Assembly: GCF_021287045.1 (NCBI RefSeq)
Contig: NZ_JAJTBG010000001.1
Location: forward strand, 248,001-312,000
Source: Oryzomicrobium sp.
Lineage (GTDB): Bacteria > Pseudomonadota > Gammaproteobacteria > Burkholderiales > Rhodocyclaceae
Length of the DNA stretch: 64,000 nucleotides
Direction of reading: 5' to 3'
Positions 10,764 through 20,915 of the stretch are shown here, piece after piece (the stretch's first letter is position 1; every line of letters begins with the position of its first letter). Below the pieces are notes generated by a model. It did not search any database. It worked only from the letters and a program-made list of their open reading frames with translations, and was not told where the DNA came from. Both the position numbers and the translations under genes were made by a program.

Positions 10764-10868
10764 CCTTGTTGCATGTGGCGCTCATCACAACATGGCCGCC
10801 GACAACTCGGTGCAGTCCGGGGGTGGGGGAAGGAAGCGGGGTGAGTCTGGCGTGTAGGAATGCAGGTG

Positions 10869-12464
10869 CTAACCGTCAGTCGGGAAGACGATTCGTGCAT
10901 TTACGCCGACCTCTTTGAGCAGATACAAAAGTCCGCCTCCATCGATAAGCTCAATCGGTTTGTCCTTCGAGAACTCGAAGGCGTCCTGCCCATAACCACT
11001 GGTTGCCACCAGGATTCCCTTGTTGGCGCCTTCGTTCAGCATCGTGCCGTAAAGGTCCCGGACGGCCGATACACCCACCGTATTCCGATAGCGCTTGCAC
11101 TGGATGACGACTTTGCCGCCGAGGACCGGGCGCGCATCGAACGCCACCGCATCTACGCCACCGTCTCGCGATGATCTGGTTTGCTTGGTTTCAAGGCCCA
11201 TGCGATCAAATAAATTGCTCACCAGGTTTTCGAACTCAAACGGCGACAAGTCCATGAGGTTGGGACGCGCTTCGAGGTCGGCCAGTACATCGCTCTGCTC
11301 GACGAACCGCTTGTCAATCCTGTTGAAGTCGACAATCGGCTTTACCGCTTGCAGTTCATCGGGGCGGGGCGACACGTTGGCGCCAAGATTCCGCAAGCAG
11401 GCCTTCTTGTCGATTCGGGCCAAGTCGATGCCTAGAAAAGTCTCCTTGGTCGCCCGAACCGAAATCAGGTGGGAGGTCATATCCTTGCCGGTAGCCGGAT
11501 TCACGCCGTGTACGAATCCGTTGAATACCGCTACCTGAACACAATCCATTTGATCCGCTTCGAAAATTTCGTGGATGGTTCGTAAGGCAACCGACGCGAC
11601 GACGTCCTGATACAAATCTTTGATGTCCGCCTTTTTTCTGGGTTTGCCATTAATCGAGTCAGATGACTTCACATACTTGTAGGAATCTGCCTCAGGGACA
11701 ATGGCGACCGGCGGCAATTCATACTCAACCACAAGCTCCTTCGATTCTGGGACATAAGCCAGGCGAAATTCTTGGGGGAAATTCTCTGGATAGCGCGACT
11801 TTTCCAAGACCATAGTGTTGTAGGTCACGATGGCATCCGCTTCTGCGTTGCGGTAGGCATTCTCCAGTTCATCCACTTCCTGGTTTCGCTGCCTTACCTT
11901 GGCGAGGAAGAGATCATGGCTGGTCTTGTGTTTCTTCCGCTCGTTGTTTATCGCCGAGGTATGTTTGATGGCAGCATTTTCGTACGCGCTTATTGCCTCG
12001 CTGAAGCGCTGCTCTTCGATGAGAAGGGCTTGCTGGTGGCGCTTAGACGCTCCTGGCACCATGCGAGCTACGAACCCGGGTGGTCGAATCGTATTCCGGA
12101 CGGGCGCTGTAGGCGCCTGAGCGAGGGCGGTGGGTATCGTGAATGCTGGAAAATCGTCTTCCAGCCGTAGATCGTCAAACTGAATTGTGTCGTTGATCGA
12201 CAGAGTGTGCGCGAGTAAGGCGTTGAGTTCCGAGACCTCGGATGCCAGATCGGCATTCATGTCATCGGTCTCTTCCAGGCGAGCTTCCAGATATCGCTGC
12301 TTTGCTTCTCGGGCGTTTGCCGCAGCCTGCCGTGCATTCGCCCTGACCTGGGCAATTTGGGCTCGGTGTGCCCGCCGCGAGGCTGCGTCTGCTTGTCGTT
12401 GTGCTCTAGCCGCCTCACGTGCAATCGCGTTGAGTAGACTCACAACACCCGTTCGCCGTCCCAT
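10869..12464 (-). CDS. Mrr-type restriction endonuclease domain protein with coiled-coil N-terminus
   Basis: Probable DNA nuclease. The C-terminal domain is a Mrr-like PD-(D/E)xK fold: PFEFENLVSNLFDRMG (about 408-423), then Asp438 in DGGVDAVAF and Gln455-Cys-Lys457 in VVIQCKRY. That is the D...QxK catalytic pattern of type IV restriction enzymes such as Mrr. The N-terminal third (about residues 10-85) is Ala/Arg/Glu-rich and predicted coiled coil. The middle 300 residues have no domain I recognise. I place the start at 12464, because the upstream in-frame extension would run through a terminator hairpin. No methylase or other restriction subunit is adjacent. Base composition is somewhat less GC-rich than its neighbours, which suggests acquisition. 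Confidence 0.82.
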   Translation of the reverse strand: MGRRTGVVSLLNAIAREAARAQRQADAASRRAHRAQIAQVRANARQAAANAREAKQRYLEARLEETDDMNADLASEVSELNALLAHTLSINDTIQFDDLRLEDDFPAFTIPTALAQAPTAPVRNTIRPPGFVARMVPGASKRHQQALLIEEQRFSEAISAYENAAIKHTSAINNERKKHKTSHDLFLAKVRQRNQEVDELENAYRNAEADAIVTYNTMVLEKSRYPENFPQEFRLAYVPESKELVVEYELPPVAIVPEADSYKYVKSSDSINGKPRKKADIKDLYQDVVASVALRTIHEIFEADQMDCVQVAVFNGFVHGVNPATGKDMTSHLISVRATKETFLGIDLARIDKKACLRNLGANVSPRPDELQAVKPIVDFNRIDKRFVEQSDVLADLEARPNLMDLSPFEFENLVSNLFDRMGLETKQTRSSRDGGVDAVAFDARPVLGGKVVIQCKRYRNTVGVSAVRDLYGTMLNEGANKGILVATSGYGQDAFEFSKDKPIELIDGGGLLYLLKEVGVNARIVFPTDG

Positions 12465-12507
12465 AATCGCTTTTCCATGTGATCTCAATATGCGATTGGG
12501 AATATAC

Positions 12508-12543
12508 GGAAAAAAAGCCCCGGAGCGAAAACCCCGGGGCTTG
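12508..12543 (-). terminator. Rho-independent terminator after the Smr-domain gene
   Basis: On the minus strand, GCCCCGG and CCGGGGC form a stem followed by a run of T residues. It ends the trxB-smr transcription unit and separates it from the Mrr-type gene. Confidence 0.8.
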
Positions 12544-12692
12544 CGAATCAACAACTGAGGTGGAGTTCCAGGCCTGGCGGGCCTAAAGAACGGTTCGCAG
12601 TGTATGCGGGCGGCAGCGGCGGCGGGAGTGACCGGTTGCCGCAGGGCAGGATGCCGCAGGCGGTAGAGGAATGAAGGCTGTGGTGGTCGCCT

Positions 12693-13829
12693 TCAGCCCC
12701 GGGGTGCCCGCAGCAGGATCAGCAGGGCGCCTTCGCCGCCGTCCTGGGGCTTGGCCTGACAGTAGGCGAGGATTTCCTCGCGCTGGGCCAGCCAGCTGCG
12801 CGACAGGTGCTTCAACACCGGCTCCCGGTTGGGGGAGCCCAGGCCCTTGCCGTGGATCAGGCGCAGGCAGCGCCGGCCGGCCTCCAGGCTGTCGGCGAGG
12901 AAGCGGCGCAGGGCTTCCCGGGCCTCGTCCCGGGTCAGGCCGTGCAGGTCCAGCTCGGCTTGCACCACCCAGCGGCCGCGGCGCAGGTCGGTGAGCACCT
13001 TGCGCGCCAGGCCGTCGCGCAGGAAGGCCGGCTCGATGCCCATGTCCAGTCGGTCCTCGAAGGACAGGGGGGAGTCCAGGGCTTCGGCCAGCACCGCCCG
13101 CTCGTCCTCCTCGCGCTTGATCGGCCGGGGCGGCGGCAGGGGCTTCTGCACGTCGGCCAACCCCTTGTCCTTGAGCGGGGCCACGGCGCCCACGGCGTGG
13201 GCGAAGAGGGCGCCCGGATCGTTGCCGACGCTGGCGGCCAGGTGATCGTAGATGGCCGCTTCCCCAGATGGGGCGCCATTCTCCAGGGGGGCGTCGCCAA
13301 ACTCGAGGCCTGGCGCGGTTTTCCGCCCGTCCCGGTCGAAGATCAAGGCGTGGCGCGGGGCTTTGTGGTGGCCGATGTCGGCCTGCCCGGTGTCCTTGAG
13401 GGGCGTGACTTCCCCGACCAGGGCGCGGAACAGGTCCGGCGAGTCGTCTGCCGGCAGGGGGCGGGACGGGGCCGGAGTAGGGGAATCCGTTTCCTTGAAG
13501 GTCGGCTGGACGATGGGCCGGGGGGCGGGCTTGGCCCGTTCCAGCGCCGCCCGGTTGCGCGCCCGGGCCAGGGCCGGGCTGGCGTCGGTGGCGCCCACGG
13601 CGGCGCGGAACAGGGCGGCCGCATCCTCGTCTCCGCCGGAGGCAATGGTTGGGGCCGGACGCGCCGCCGAGGCGGGCTTGGCGGCGGGCGCCTTGGCCGG
13701 CGCCGGCTTGCCGCCGCCAGGCTCCTGCGGCGTGGCGGGCAGGCGGCTCTTGAGCTTTTCCAGGGCGGAAAAACCAACGCCCGTCGCAAGACGGGCGTGG
13801 TCCTTCGCCGGGTGGCGGTGTTTCGCCAT
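12693..13829 (-). CDS. Smr (MutS2-like) domain protein with three N-terminal LFRxxVG motifs
   Basis: Probable RNA or DNA endonuclease of the Smr family. The C-terminal Smr domain contains LDLHG (293-297), HGKG (326-329) and the final GGEGALLILL strand. At 378 residues it is long for the SmrB class. The extra length is a Pro/Ala-rich N-terminal region with three related segments: DAAALFRAAVGATD (69-82), DSPDLFRALVGEVTPLKD (129-146) and DPGALFAHAVGAVAPLKD (204-221). Typical relatives carry this type of segment once. E. coli SmrB cleaves mRNA at collided ribosomes and uses its N-terminal extension to bind the ribosome. Whether this protein does so is inference. It starts 7 nt after trxB. Confidence 0.85.
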   Translation of the reverse strand: MAKHRHPAKDHARLATGVGFSALEKLKSRLPATPQEPGGGKPAPAKAPAAKPASAARPAPTIASGGDEDAAALFRAAVGATDASPALARARNRAALERAKPAPRPIVQPTFKETDSPTPAPSRPLPADDSPDLFRALVGEVTPLKDTGQADIGHHKAPRHALIFDRDGRKTAPGLEFGDAPLENGAPSGEAAIYDHLAASVGNDPGALFAHAVGAVAPLKDKGLADVQKPLPPPRPIKREEDERAVLAEALDSPLSFEDRLDMGIEPAFLRDGLARKVLTDLRRGRWVVQAELDLHGLTRDEAREALRRFLADSLEAGRRCLRLIHGKGLGSPNREPVLKHLSRSWLAQREEILAYCQAKPQDGGEGALLILLRAPRG

Positions 13830-13836
13830 GGCGTCC

Positions 13837-14883
<1,047 letters not shown>

Positions 14884-15015
14884 CTATCGATTGGTTGGGC
14901 ATGAATTGGTCATGAGCGGGGCTGGTGCGGGTTTGCCGAAGCGGTTTTCCAGACCCGCAATCGGCGTCCGGGGCCATGGATGGCGGTGTGGCACGGTTTT
15001 TCCGGCGAGTTCCTC

Positions 15016-15021
15016 TATAAT
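15016..15021 (+). promoter_or_regulatory. Candidate -10 element for the Crp-family regulator
   Basis: A TATAAT lies 65 bp upstream of the regulator's ATG in the trxB divergent region. The -35 hexamer at 17 bp is poor. Confidence 0.35.
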
Positions 15022-15085
15022 CTGGGAATATTTCACGTTTTTGCTACTTTCATTCCGTTCATCCAGCTGGGGGAGTGAGCACACG

Positions 15086-15760
15086 ATGGAAACTCGCAGC
15101 GCGGCCCACGCCGCATCCCTGAGCCCTTTCGTTCTACGTCGGGTCAGCCTGTTTTCGCGCCTGACCGACGAGGAACTGTCCCGCATCGCCCGCAATTCCC
15201 AACGCCGTTCCGTCACCCGCGGCACCGCCGTGGTGCGTTCCGGCGATCCCACCGATTCCCTGTACATCCTGCTCACCGGCTCGGCCAAGGTCACCAACAC
15301 CGACGACGAGGGGCGGGAAGTGATCCTGTCCCTGCTGGCTCCCGGCGATTTCTTCGGCGAAATGGGCCTGATCGACGGCAGCCCCCGCTCCGCCGACGTG
15401 GTGGCCCTGGAAGCCTGTGAGTTGTTGCAGATTTCCCCGGCCGAATTCCAGCGCTGCATCGTGGACCACTTCGACGTGGCCCTGTCCCTGATGCGCGGCC
15501 TGGTGCAGCGCCTGCGCGTGGCCGACCGCAAGATCGAGAGCCTGGCGCTGCTCGACGTTTATGGCCGGGTCGCCCGGCTGCTGATCGATTTTTCCGAGGA
15601 AGAGGACGGCCGGCGGATCATCACCCGCAAGCTCTCCAAGCAGGACATCGCCAAGATGATCGGCGCCTCCCGGGAAATGGTCAGCCGCGTCATGAAAGAT
15701 CTGGAAACCACCGGCTACATCCGCTGCGAGCCGGGCCGCATCATCCTCAACGCCGCCTGA
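15086..15760 (+). CDS. Crp/Fnr-family transcriptional regulator
   Basis: DNA-binding regulator with an N-terminal cyclic-nucleotide-binding-type beta barrel (about 20-130) and a C-terminal winged helix. The phosphate-binding-cassette-like segment FGEMGLIDGSPRSA (90-103) keeps the Glu and the Arg-Ser/Ala that bind cAMP in CRP. The recognition helix region is KLSKQDIAKMIGASREMVSR (182-201). There is no N-terminal cysteine cluster, so it is not an FNR-type iron-sulfur sensor. The ligand and targets are unknown. The start at 15086 has a GGGGGAGTGAG ribosome binding site. It lies between trxB and ftsK. Confidence 0.88.
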   Translation: METRSAAHAASLSPFVLRRVSLFSRLTDEELSRIARNSQRRSVTRGTAVVRSGDPTDSLYILLTGSAKVTNTDDEGREVILSLLAPGDFFGEMGLIDGSPRSADVVALEACELLQISPAEFQRCIVDHFDVALSLMRGLVQRLRVADRKIESLALLDVYGRVARLLIDFSEEEDGRRIITRKLSKQDIAKMIGASREMVSRVMKDLETTGYIRCEPGRIILNAA

Positions 15761-15908
15761 CCGGGGCGCCTGCCCAATTGTCGCAGCCGGCCGGCGTCCC
15801 TCCGGGGCGTTCCGGCGTGGCGGCGGAACGGCGCGGCCGGGTGGCGCGCCGGCGGCCGTATAATGGACCGCCAGTCCATCCTGAACGAGAGATCCCCGTT
15901 CCCGCCCC

Positions 15909-18242
15909 ATGGCCCTAGCTTCAAAGTCCGCCGCCCTCGCCGCCGACCGGGAGGCCCCCCTGCCCGACAAGGTGGGCGGGCTGCTCCAGGAATTTCGCTG
16001 GCTGCTGCTGGTTCCCCTCTGCGCCTTCCTCGCCATCGCCCTGTGGGGCTTCGACGCCAACGACCCGGGCTGGTCCCACGCCACCGGCAGCGCCGTGGTG
16101 CGCAACCCGGCCGGCCGCTTCGGCGCCTGGCTGTCCGACTTGCTCCTCTACCTGTTCGGCGTTTCCGCCTGGTGGTGGGTCGGCCTGATGGTCTATTTCA
16201 TGATCCGCGGCTACCGCCGCCTGGGGGATGTCGCTACCGACGACGAGCCGGCGGCGCGCCGCCCCCTGGTGCTGGCCACCGTCGGCTTCCTGGTGTTGCT
16301 GCTCGCCAGTTGCGCCATCGAATCCCTGCGCTTCCATTCCCTCAGCCATCCCTTGCCCCTGGTGGCCGGCGGCATGCTCGGCGTCGAGCTGTCCGCCTGG
16401 TCCGAGCGGGTCCTGGGCTTCACCGGCGCCACCCTGCTGCTGATGGCCACCCTGGTGCTGGGCTGGAGCCTGTTTTCCGGCATGAGCTGGCTCAACTTCT
16501 TCGAACGCTTCGGCGCCTTCCTCGAAGGCGCCTGGTTCGGCGGTCGGGGTTTGGTGGAACGCTGGCAGGACCGGCGCATCGGCCGCGAAGTGGCCCGGGA
16601 GCGGGAAGCGGTGGTGGAAGTGGAGCGGGAGAAGTTCGAGGACCACGAGCCGATCCTGATCGAGCTGCCCCCTGAGCCGGAGGAAAAGCCCTCGCCCCGC
16701 CTGGCCAAGCGCAAGGAGAAGGAACGCCAGCCGGCCCTCTTCCCCGAGGCCGTGGTGGGCGGGCGCCTGCCGCCCCTGCACCTGCTCGACGCCCCGGCGG
16801 CCAACAACGATCTGCCCGCCGCCGACACCCTGGAATTCACCTCCCGCCTGATCGAGCGCAAGCTGGCCGACTTCGGCGTGCAGGTGAAGGTGCTGGCCGC
16901 CTACCCGGGGCCGGTCATCACCCGCTATGAGATCGAGCCGGCGGTGGGGGTCAAGGGCAGCCAGATCGTCAATTTGGCCCGGGATCTGGCCCGAGCCCTG
17001 GCCCTGGTGTCGATCCGGGTAGTGGAAACCGTGCCCGGCAAGTCCTGCATGGCCCTTGAGCTGCCCAACCCCAAGCGCCAGGCGGTGCGCATCTCCGAAA
17101 TCTTCTCATCCAGGGTCTACAACGAGATGGCTTCGGCCCTCACCGTGGCCCTGGGCAAGGACATCGGCGGCCAGCCGGTGGTGGCCGACCTGGCCAAGAT
17201 GCCCCACCTGCTGGTGGCCGGCACCACCGGCTCGGGCAAGTCGGTGGGCATCAACGCCATGATCCTCTCGCTGCTCTACAAGAGCGAGCCGGAAGAGGTG
17301 CGCCTGATCCTGGTGGACCCGAAGATGCTCGAACTGTCGGTCTACGAGGGCATTCCCCACCTGCTTGCACCGGTGGTCACCGACATGCGCCAGGCCGCCA
17401 ACGCGCTGCACTGGTGCGTCGGCGAGATGGAAAAGCGCTACAAGCTGATGAGCTCCCTGGGCGTGCGCAACCTGGCCGGCTTCAATGCCCGCATCAAGGA
17501 GGCGGAAAAGGACGGCGGCAGCATTCCCAACCCGCTGTCCCTGACTCCTGAGGCCCCCGAACCCCTGCGCCAGCTGCCCTTCATCGTGGTGGTGATCGAC
17601 GAGCTGGCCGACCTGATGATGGTGGTGGGCAAGAAGGTCGAAGAGCTGATCGCCCGCCTGGCGCAAAAGGCCCGGGCCGCTGGCATCCACCTCATCCTCG
17701 CCACCCAGCGCCCGAGCGTGGACGTCATCACCGGCCTGATCAAGGCCAACATCCCCACCCGCATGTCGTTCCAGGTGTCGTCCAAGATCGATTCCCGCAC
17801 CATTCTCGACCAGATGGGTGCCGAGGCCCTGCTCGGCCAGGGCGACATGCTCTACCTGCCCCCGGGCACCGGCTACCCGCTGCGGGTGCACGGCGCCTTC
17901 GTCGCCGACGACGAGGTGCACCGGGTCGTCCAGCACCTCAAGAGCCTGGGCGCCCCCGAATATGAAGAAGGCGTGCTCACCGGCGCCGGGGCCGACGGCG
18001 ACGACGGCATGGGCGGCGACGGCGGCGAGGACGACGATCCCGAGAACGACGGCCTCTACGACCAGGCCGTGGAAGTGGTGCTCAAGACCCGCCGCGCCTC
18101 CATCTCCCTGGTCCAGCGCAACCTGCGCATCGGCTACAACCGGGCCTCGCGCCTCATCGAGGCCATGGAAAAGGCCGGCCTGGTCTCGGCCATGGACGGC
18201 CGGGGCGGCCGCGAGGTGCTGGCGCCCAAGCGCGAGGAATGA
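15909..18242 (+). CDS. ftsK: DNA translocase FtsK
   Basis: Septum-anchored ATPase that pumps chromosome termini and activates XerCD at dif. The 777 residues have about four N-terminal TM helices (within 25-195), a short linker, an alpha-beta motor and a C-terminal gamma winged helix. The Walker [12 protein letters not shown] lies near residue 436 and Walker [12 protein letters not shown] near 558. The FtsK signature [19 protein letters not shown] follows. The gamma domain (about 708-760, including [19 protein letters not shown]) reads KOPS sites. The linker is short, as in many betaproteobacteria. lolA lies 200 nt downstream. Confidence 0.96.
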   Translation: MALASKSAALAADREAPLPDKVGGLLQEFRWLLLVPLCAFLAIALWGFDANDPGWSHATGSAVVRNPAGRFGAWLSDLLLYLFGVSAWWWVGLMVYFMIRGYRRLGDVATDDEPAARRPLVLATVGFLVLLLASCAIESLRFHSLSHPLPLVAGGMLGVELSAWSERVLGFTGATLLLMATLVLGWSLFSGMSWLNFFERFGAFLEGAWFGGRGLVERWQDRRIGREVAREREAVVEVEREKFEDHEPILIELPPEPEEKPSPRLAKRKEKERQPALFPEAVVGGRLPPLHLLDAPAANNDLPAADTLEFTSRLIERKLADFGVQVKVLAAYPGPVITRYEIEPAVGVKGSQIVNLARDLARALALVSIRVVETVPGKSCMALELPNPKRQAVRISEIFSSRVYNEMASALTVALGKDIGGQPVVADLAKMPHLLVAGTTGSGKSVGINAMILSLLYKSEPEEVRLILVDPKMLELSVYEGIPHLLAPVVTDMRQAANALHWCVGEMEKRYKLMSSLGVRNLAGFNARIKEAEKDGGSIPNPLSLTPEAPEPLRQLPFIVVVIDELADLMMVVGKKVEELIARLAQKARAAGIHLILATQRPSVDVITGLIKANIPTRMSFQVSSKIDSRTILDQMGAEALLGQGDMLYLPPGTGYPLRVHGAFVADDEVHRVVQHLKSLGAPEYEEGVLTGAGADGDDGMGGDGGEDDDPENDGLYDQAVEVVLKTRRASISLVQRNLRIGYNRASRLIEAMEKAGLVSAMDGRGGREVLAPKREE

Positions 18243-18443
18243 GTTGGCTGGGATGCCGGGGCAGTCGGCCCCGGCCCCACGGCCTTTCCTGTTCGGCGTT
18301 CATCGTCGCCTTCCGCCCCCGATTCCTTACCGTACCCTAGCGCCGACTGCCCCGTCTCCCCGCTTTTCAGACCGCCCGCCGTGCAGCGGACGGACGGCCC
18401 CAGCCCTACCGTCCTTTCTGCTTCCTAAATTTCCGGACTCGCC

Positions 18444-19097
18444 ATGACTACCCCCGCCATCGCTTCCCGCCGCCCCTTTCTGCGTACTCTGTGCGCCGCC
18501 CTGGCGCTGCCTGGGCTACTCGCTGTGTCACCGGCCTTCGCCGGCGGGGTGGAAAAGCTCAAGAGCTTCCTCGAAACCACCCACACCCTGCGGGCCGATT
18601 TCAGCCAGACCGTCACCACCCGCTCCGGGCGCAAGCCCCAGGTGACCACCGGCCAGCTGCTGCTGTCCCGCCCCGGCAAGTTCCGCTGGGAACAGCAGAA
18701 GCCCTATCCCCAGCTGCTGGTCGGCGACGGCGAAAAGATCTGGCTGTACGACCCGGAGCTGAAGCAGGTGACGGTGAAGAAATTCACCCAGGCCCTGTCC
18801 GGCACCCCGGCGGCCTTGTTGGCCGGCGACAACAACGTGGAAAAGCGCTTCACCCTCACCGAACAGGGCGAGCGGGACGGCCTGGCCTGGGTCGAGGCCG
18901 TGCCCAAGCAGACCGACGGCGGCTTCGAGCGCATCCGCCTCGGCTTTGGCGGCGACACCCTGCGCGCCATGGAACTGACCGACAGCTTTGGCCAGACCAC
19001 CAGCCTCACCTTCCCCAAGCTGGAGCGTAATCCCAGCCTGCCCCCCGCCACCTTCCGCTTCACCCCGCCCGCCGGGGCGGACGTGACCGGCGAGTAA
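18444..19097 (+). CDS. lolA: Outer-membrane lipoprotein carrier protein LolA
   Basis: Periplasmic chaperone that carries lipoproteins from LolCDE to LolB. The 217 residues have a signal peptide and the LolA fold, recognisable by LRADFSQTVTTRSG, GQLLLSRPGKFRWEQ, WLYDPELKQVTVKKF and the FTPPAGADV C-terminus. The signal peptide begins ASRRPFLRTL, a match to the Tat motif (S/T-R-R-x-F-L), although LolA is normally Sec-exported. It follows ftsK as in many proteobacteria, but rarA, its usual downstream neighbour, is displaced by 8.7 kb. Confidence 0.94.
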   Translation: MTTPAIASRRPFLRTLCAALALPGLLAVSPAFAGGVEKLKSFLETTHTLRADFSQTVTTRSGRKPQVTTGQLLLSRPGKFRWEQQKPYPQLLVGDGEKIWLYDPELKQVTVKKFTQALSGTPAALLAGDNNVEKRFTLTEQGERDGLAWVEAVPKQTDGGFERIRLGFGGDTLRAMELTDSFGQTTSLTFPKLERNPSLPPATFRFTPPAGADVTGE

Positions 19098-19242
19098 GGC
19101 CCCGCTGCCGGCGCTGGCTATTCCCATACTCAGGCCAATCCGGGCCCGCTGCGCAGCCGGCACCGTTGCCGTTCCCCCGCCCGGCTGCCTGTAGGTCAGC
19201 CCGCGCGGGGGATGTTTTTTCAAACCACAAGACCCACCCCCC

Positions 19243-19539
19243 ATGAAACAACACCGCTACCGCGTTACCGTCGAACATCTGGCCGACGCCCAGGGCAACC
19301 CGGTCGATGCGTCGCCGCTGCGCTTCGAAGTCGGCAACCACGACGACATCATGGCCGTGGTCGCCTACCTGCGTGGCCGGGGCGACCTGCCTGAAGAGAC
19401 GGCCACCGCCTTCGGCGTCGGCCTCAAGCTGTTCGGCGAGACCCTGCTGGAAAACCGCGACCACCCCCTGTTTGCCGAGTTCTTCCCCCAGTTCGTCGCC
19501 TTCATGAAGCACCTCAAGAAAGGTCCGGCCCAGGGCTGA
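19243..19539 (+). CDS. DUF3861 domain protein
   Basis: Small cytosolic protein of unknown function, 98 residues. The sequence MKQHRYRVTVEHLADAQGNP and the C-terminal HPLFAEFFPQFVAFMKHLKK match my recollection of DUF3861. That family has a solved structure but no assigned role. It has no signal or TM segment. It begins 145 nt after lolA and is closed by a strong terminator, so it may be its own unit. It is the first gene of the stretch separating lolA from rarA. Confidence 0.8.
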   Translation: MKQHRYRVTVEHLADAQGNPVDASPLRFEVGNHDDIMAVVAYLRGRGDLPEETATAFGVGLKLFGETLLENRDHPLFAEFFPQFVAFMKHLKKGPAQG

Positions 19540-19622
19540 CCGCCCCCGTGCAAGCTGTCGGACGGGCGTGCGGCCCGGTATCCATGGCCTGCAATTGAAT
19601 TGCCACATTCGCCCGCTACACT

Positions 19623-19653
19623 GGCGCCCGCCTGGGGCGCCTTTTTCTTTTTT
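19623..19653 (+). terminator. Rho-independent terminator after the DUF3861 gene
   Basis: GGCGCCC (19623-19629) pairs with GGGCGCC (19635-19641). Twelve bases follow of which eleven are T, CTTTTT then TTTTTT around one C. Confidence 0.85.
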
Positions 19654-19753
19654 GGCCCGGCCCCGGATGTGCAGGCGTTTTGCGCCAATGCTATTGCCCA
19701 CGCTGCCGCAGAGCCCGCTTCAGGCCGGCGCGGCGCGCCATGAGGATGTTGCC

Positions 19754-20839
19754 GTGCCCCTGACCCTTACGCCCCGCTGGGCCTTTGTCTCCCGCCTTGC
19801 CGCTGCGGCCGCCCTGGCCGGGCTGCTGCTCGCCCCGGCGATCGCCCGGGCGGTCGAGCCCATGAACGGCGCCGGCTCCTCCGCCGCCCACCCGGTCTAT
19901 CGCATCTGGGCCGAGCAGTACAAGAAGGCCGGCGGCGCCGATCTGGCCTACGACCCGGCAGGCTCGTCGGCGGGGCTGCAACGGATTCGTTCCCGGCAGG
20001 TGGATTTTGGCGCCACCGACGTGGCCCCGAAAAGCGAGGACCTGGCCCGGGACGGCCTGGTGCTCTTTCCCACGGTGATCACCGGCGTGGTGCCGGTGGT
20101 GAACCTGCCCAAGGTGGACGGCGGCCGGCTGGTGCTCACCGGGGAAGTGCTGGCGCGCATCTTCGCCGGCGAGGTCACCCACTGGGACGCCCCGGAAATC
20201 CGTGCCCTCAACCCCGGGCTGGCCCTGCCGGCCAAACCCATCGCCGTGGTGGTGCGCTCCGACGGCTCCGGCACCACCTACAACTTCAGCGACTACCTGG
20301 CCAAGGTCAGCCCGGCCTGGAAGCAGAAGCTGGGCGTGGGCACCGCCATCAAGTGGCCCGCCGGCGTGGTGCCGGCCAAGGGCAGCAAGGGCGTGGTGGA
20401 GGCGGTCCAGGCCACCCCGGCCAGCATCGGCTACGTGGATTACAACTACGTGGTGGAAAACAAGCTCAAGCCCGTGGCCCTCAAGAACGCCGAGGGCGCC
20501 GTGGTCGAGGCCGGCCCCCAGACCTTCCATAACGCCCTGTTGCAAAGCGCCTGGATGCAGGGCGGCGACTTCACCCAGACCCTCACCAACCTGCCCGGCC
20601 GCGACAGCTGGCCGATCACCATGGGCACCTTCGTGGTCATGCCCCGGGTGGCGGACAAGCCGGCCAGCGCCATGCCGGTGATCCGCTTCTTCACCTGGGC
20701 CTTCCTCCACGGCGACGACCTGGCCAAGCAGGTCAATTTCGTCCGCCTGCCCACCACCATCCAGGCCAAGTCCTACCGCGCCATTGCCAGCATCGTGGAC
20801 CGCAACGGCGCTCCCATCGGCGTGGGAGCGTTGCGCTGA
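19754..20839 (+). CDS. PstS-like phosphate ABC-transporter substrate-binding protein (orphan)
   Basis: Periplasmic phosphate-binding protein type. The 361 residues start with a signal peptide (LAAAAALAGLLLAPAIARA). Phosphate-loop signatures follow: NGAGSSAAHPVYRIWAEQYK, YDPAGSSAGLQRI, VDFGATDVAPKSEDL and RSDGSGTTYNFSDYL. I prefer the GTG at 19754, preceded by TGAGGA at 7 nt, because it gives a normal signal peptide. The in-frame ATG at 19688 would add a non-signal leader. No pstC, pstA, pstB or phoU is adjacent, so it must work with a transporter encoded elsewhere or have another role. Confidence 0.85.
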   Translation: MPLTLTPRWAFVSRLAAAAALAGLLLAPAIARAVEPMNGAGSSAAHPVYRIWAEQYKKAGGADLAYDPAGSSAGLQRIRSRQVDFGATDVAPKSEDLARDGLVLFPTVITGVVPVVNLPKVDGGRLVLTGEVLARIFAGEVTHWDAPEIRALNPGLALPAKPIAVVVRSDGSGTTYNFSDYLAKVSPAWKQKLGVGTAIKWPAGVVPAKGSKGVVEAVQATPASIGYVDYNYVVENKLKPVALKNAEGAVVEAGPQTFHNALLQSAWMQGGDFTQTLTNLPGRDSWPITMGTFVVMPRVADKPASAMPVIRFFTWAFLHGDDLAKQVNFVRLPTTIQAKSYRAIASIVDRNGAPIGVGALR

Positions 20840-20915
20840 CGCCGGACCCGGGCCGGCCTTCCGCCCATTCCAAGGCGGGGCGCGGCGCGGGTCTGCGGCG
20901 GGCGGCCGGGGAGTC

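Noticed and set aside
8887-10788. A 633-codon open frame on the minus strand opposite the BCCT transporter
   Set aside because: It is Gln/His/Gly-rich shadow sequence, and the plus-strand product has unambiguous transporter motifs and a good ribosome binding site.
12465-12554. An N-terminal extension of the Mrr-type protein
   Set aside because: It runs through a strong rho-independent terminator hairpin, so the ATG at 12464 is preferred.
19568-19753. A longer PstS-like frame starting at 19568
   Set aside because: It spans the terminator of the DUF3861 gene, and the GTG at 19754 gives a signal peptide with a good ribosome binding site.
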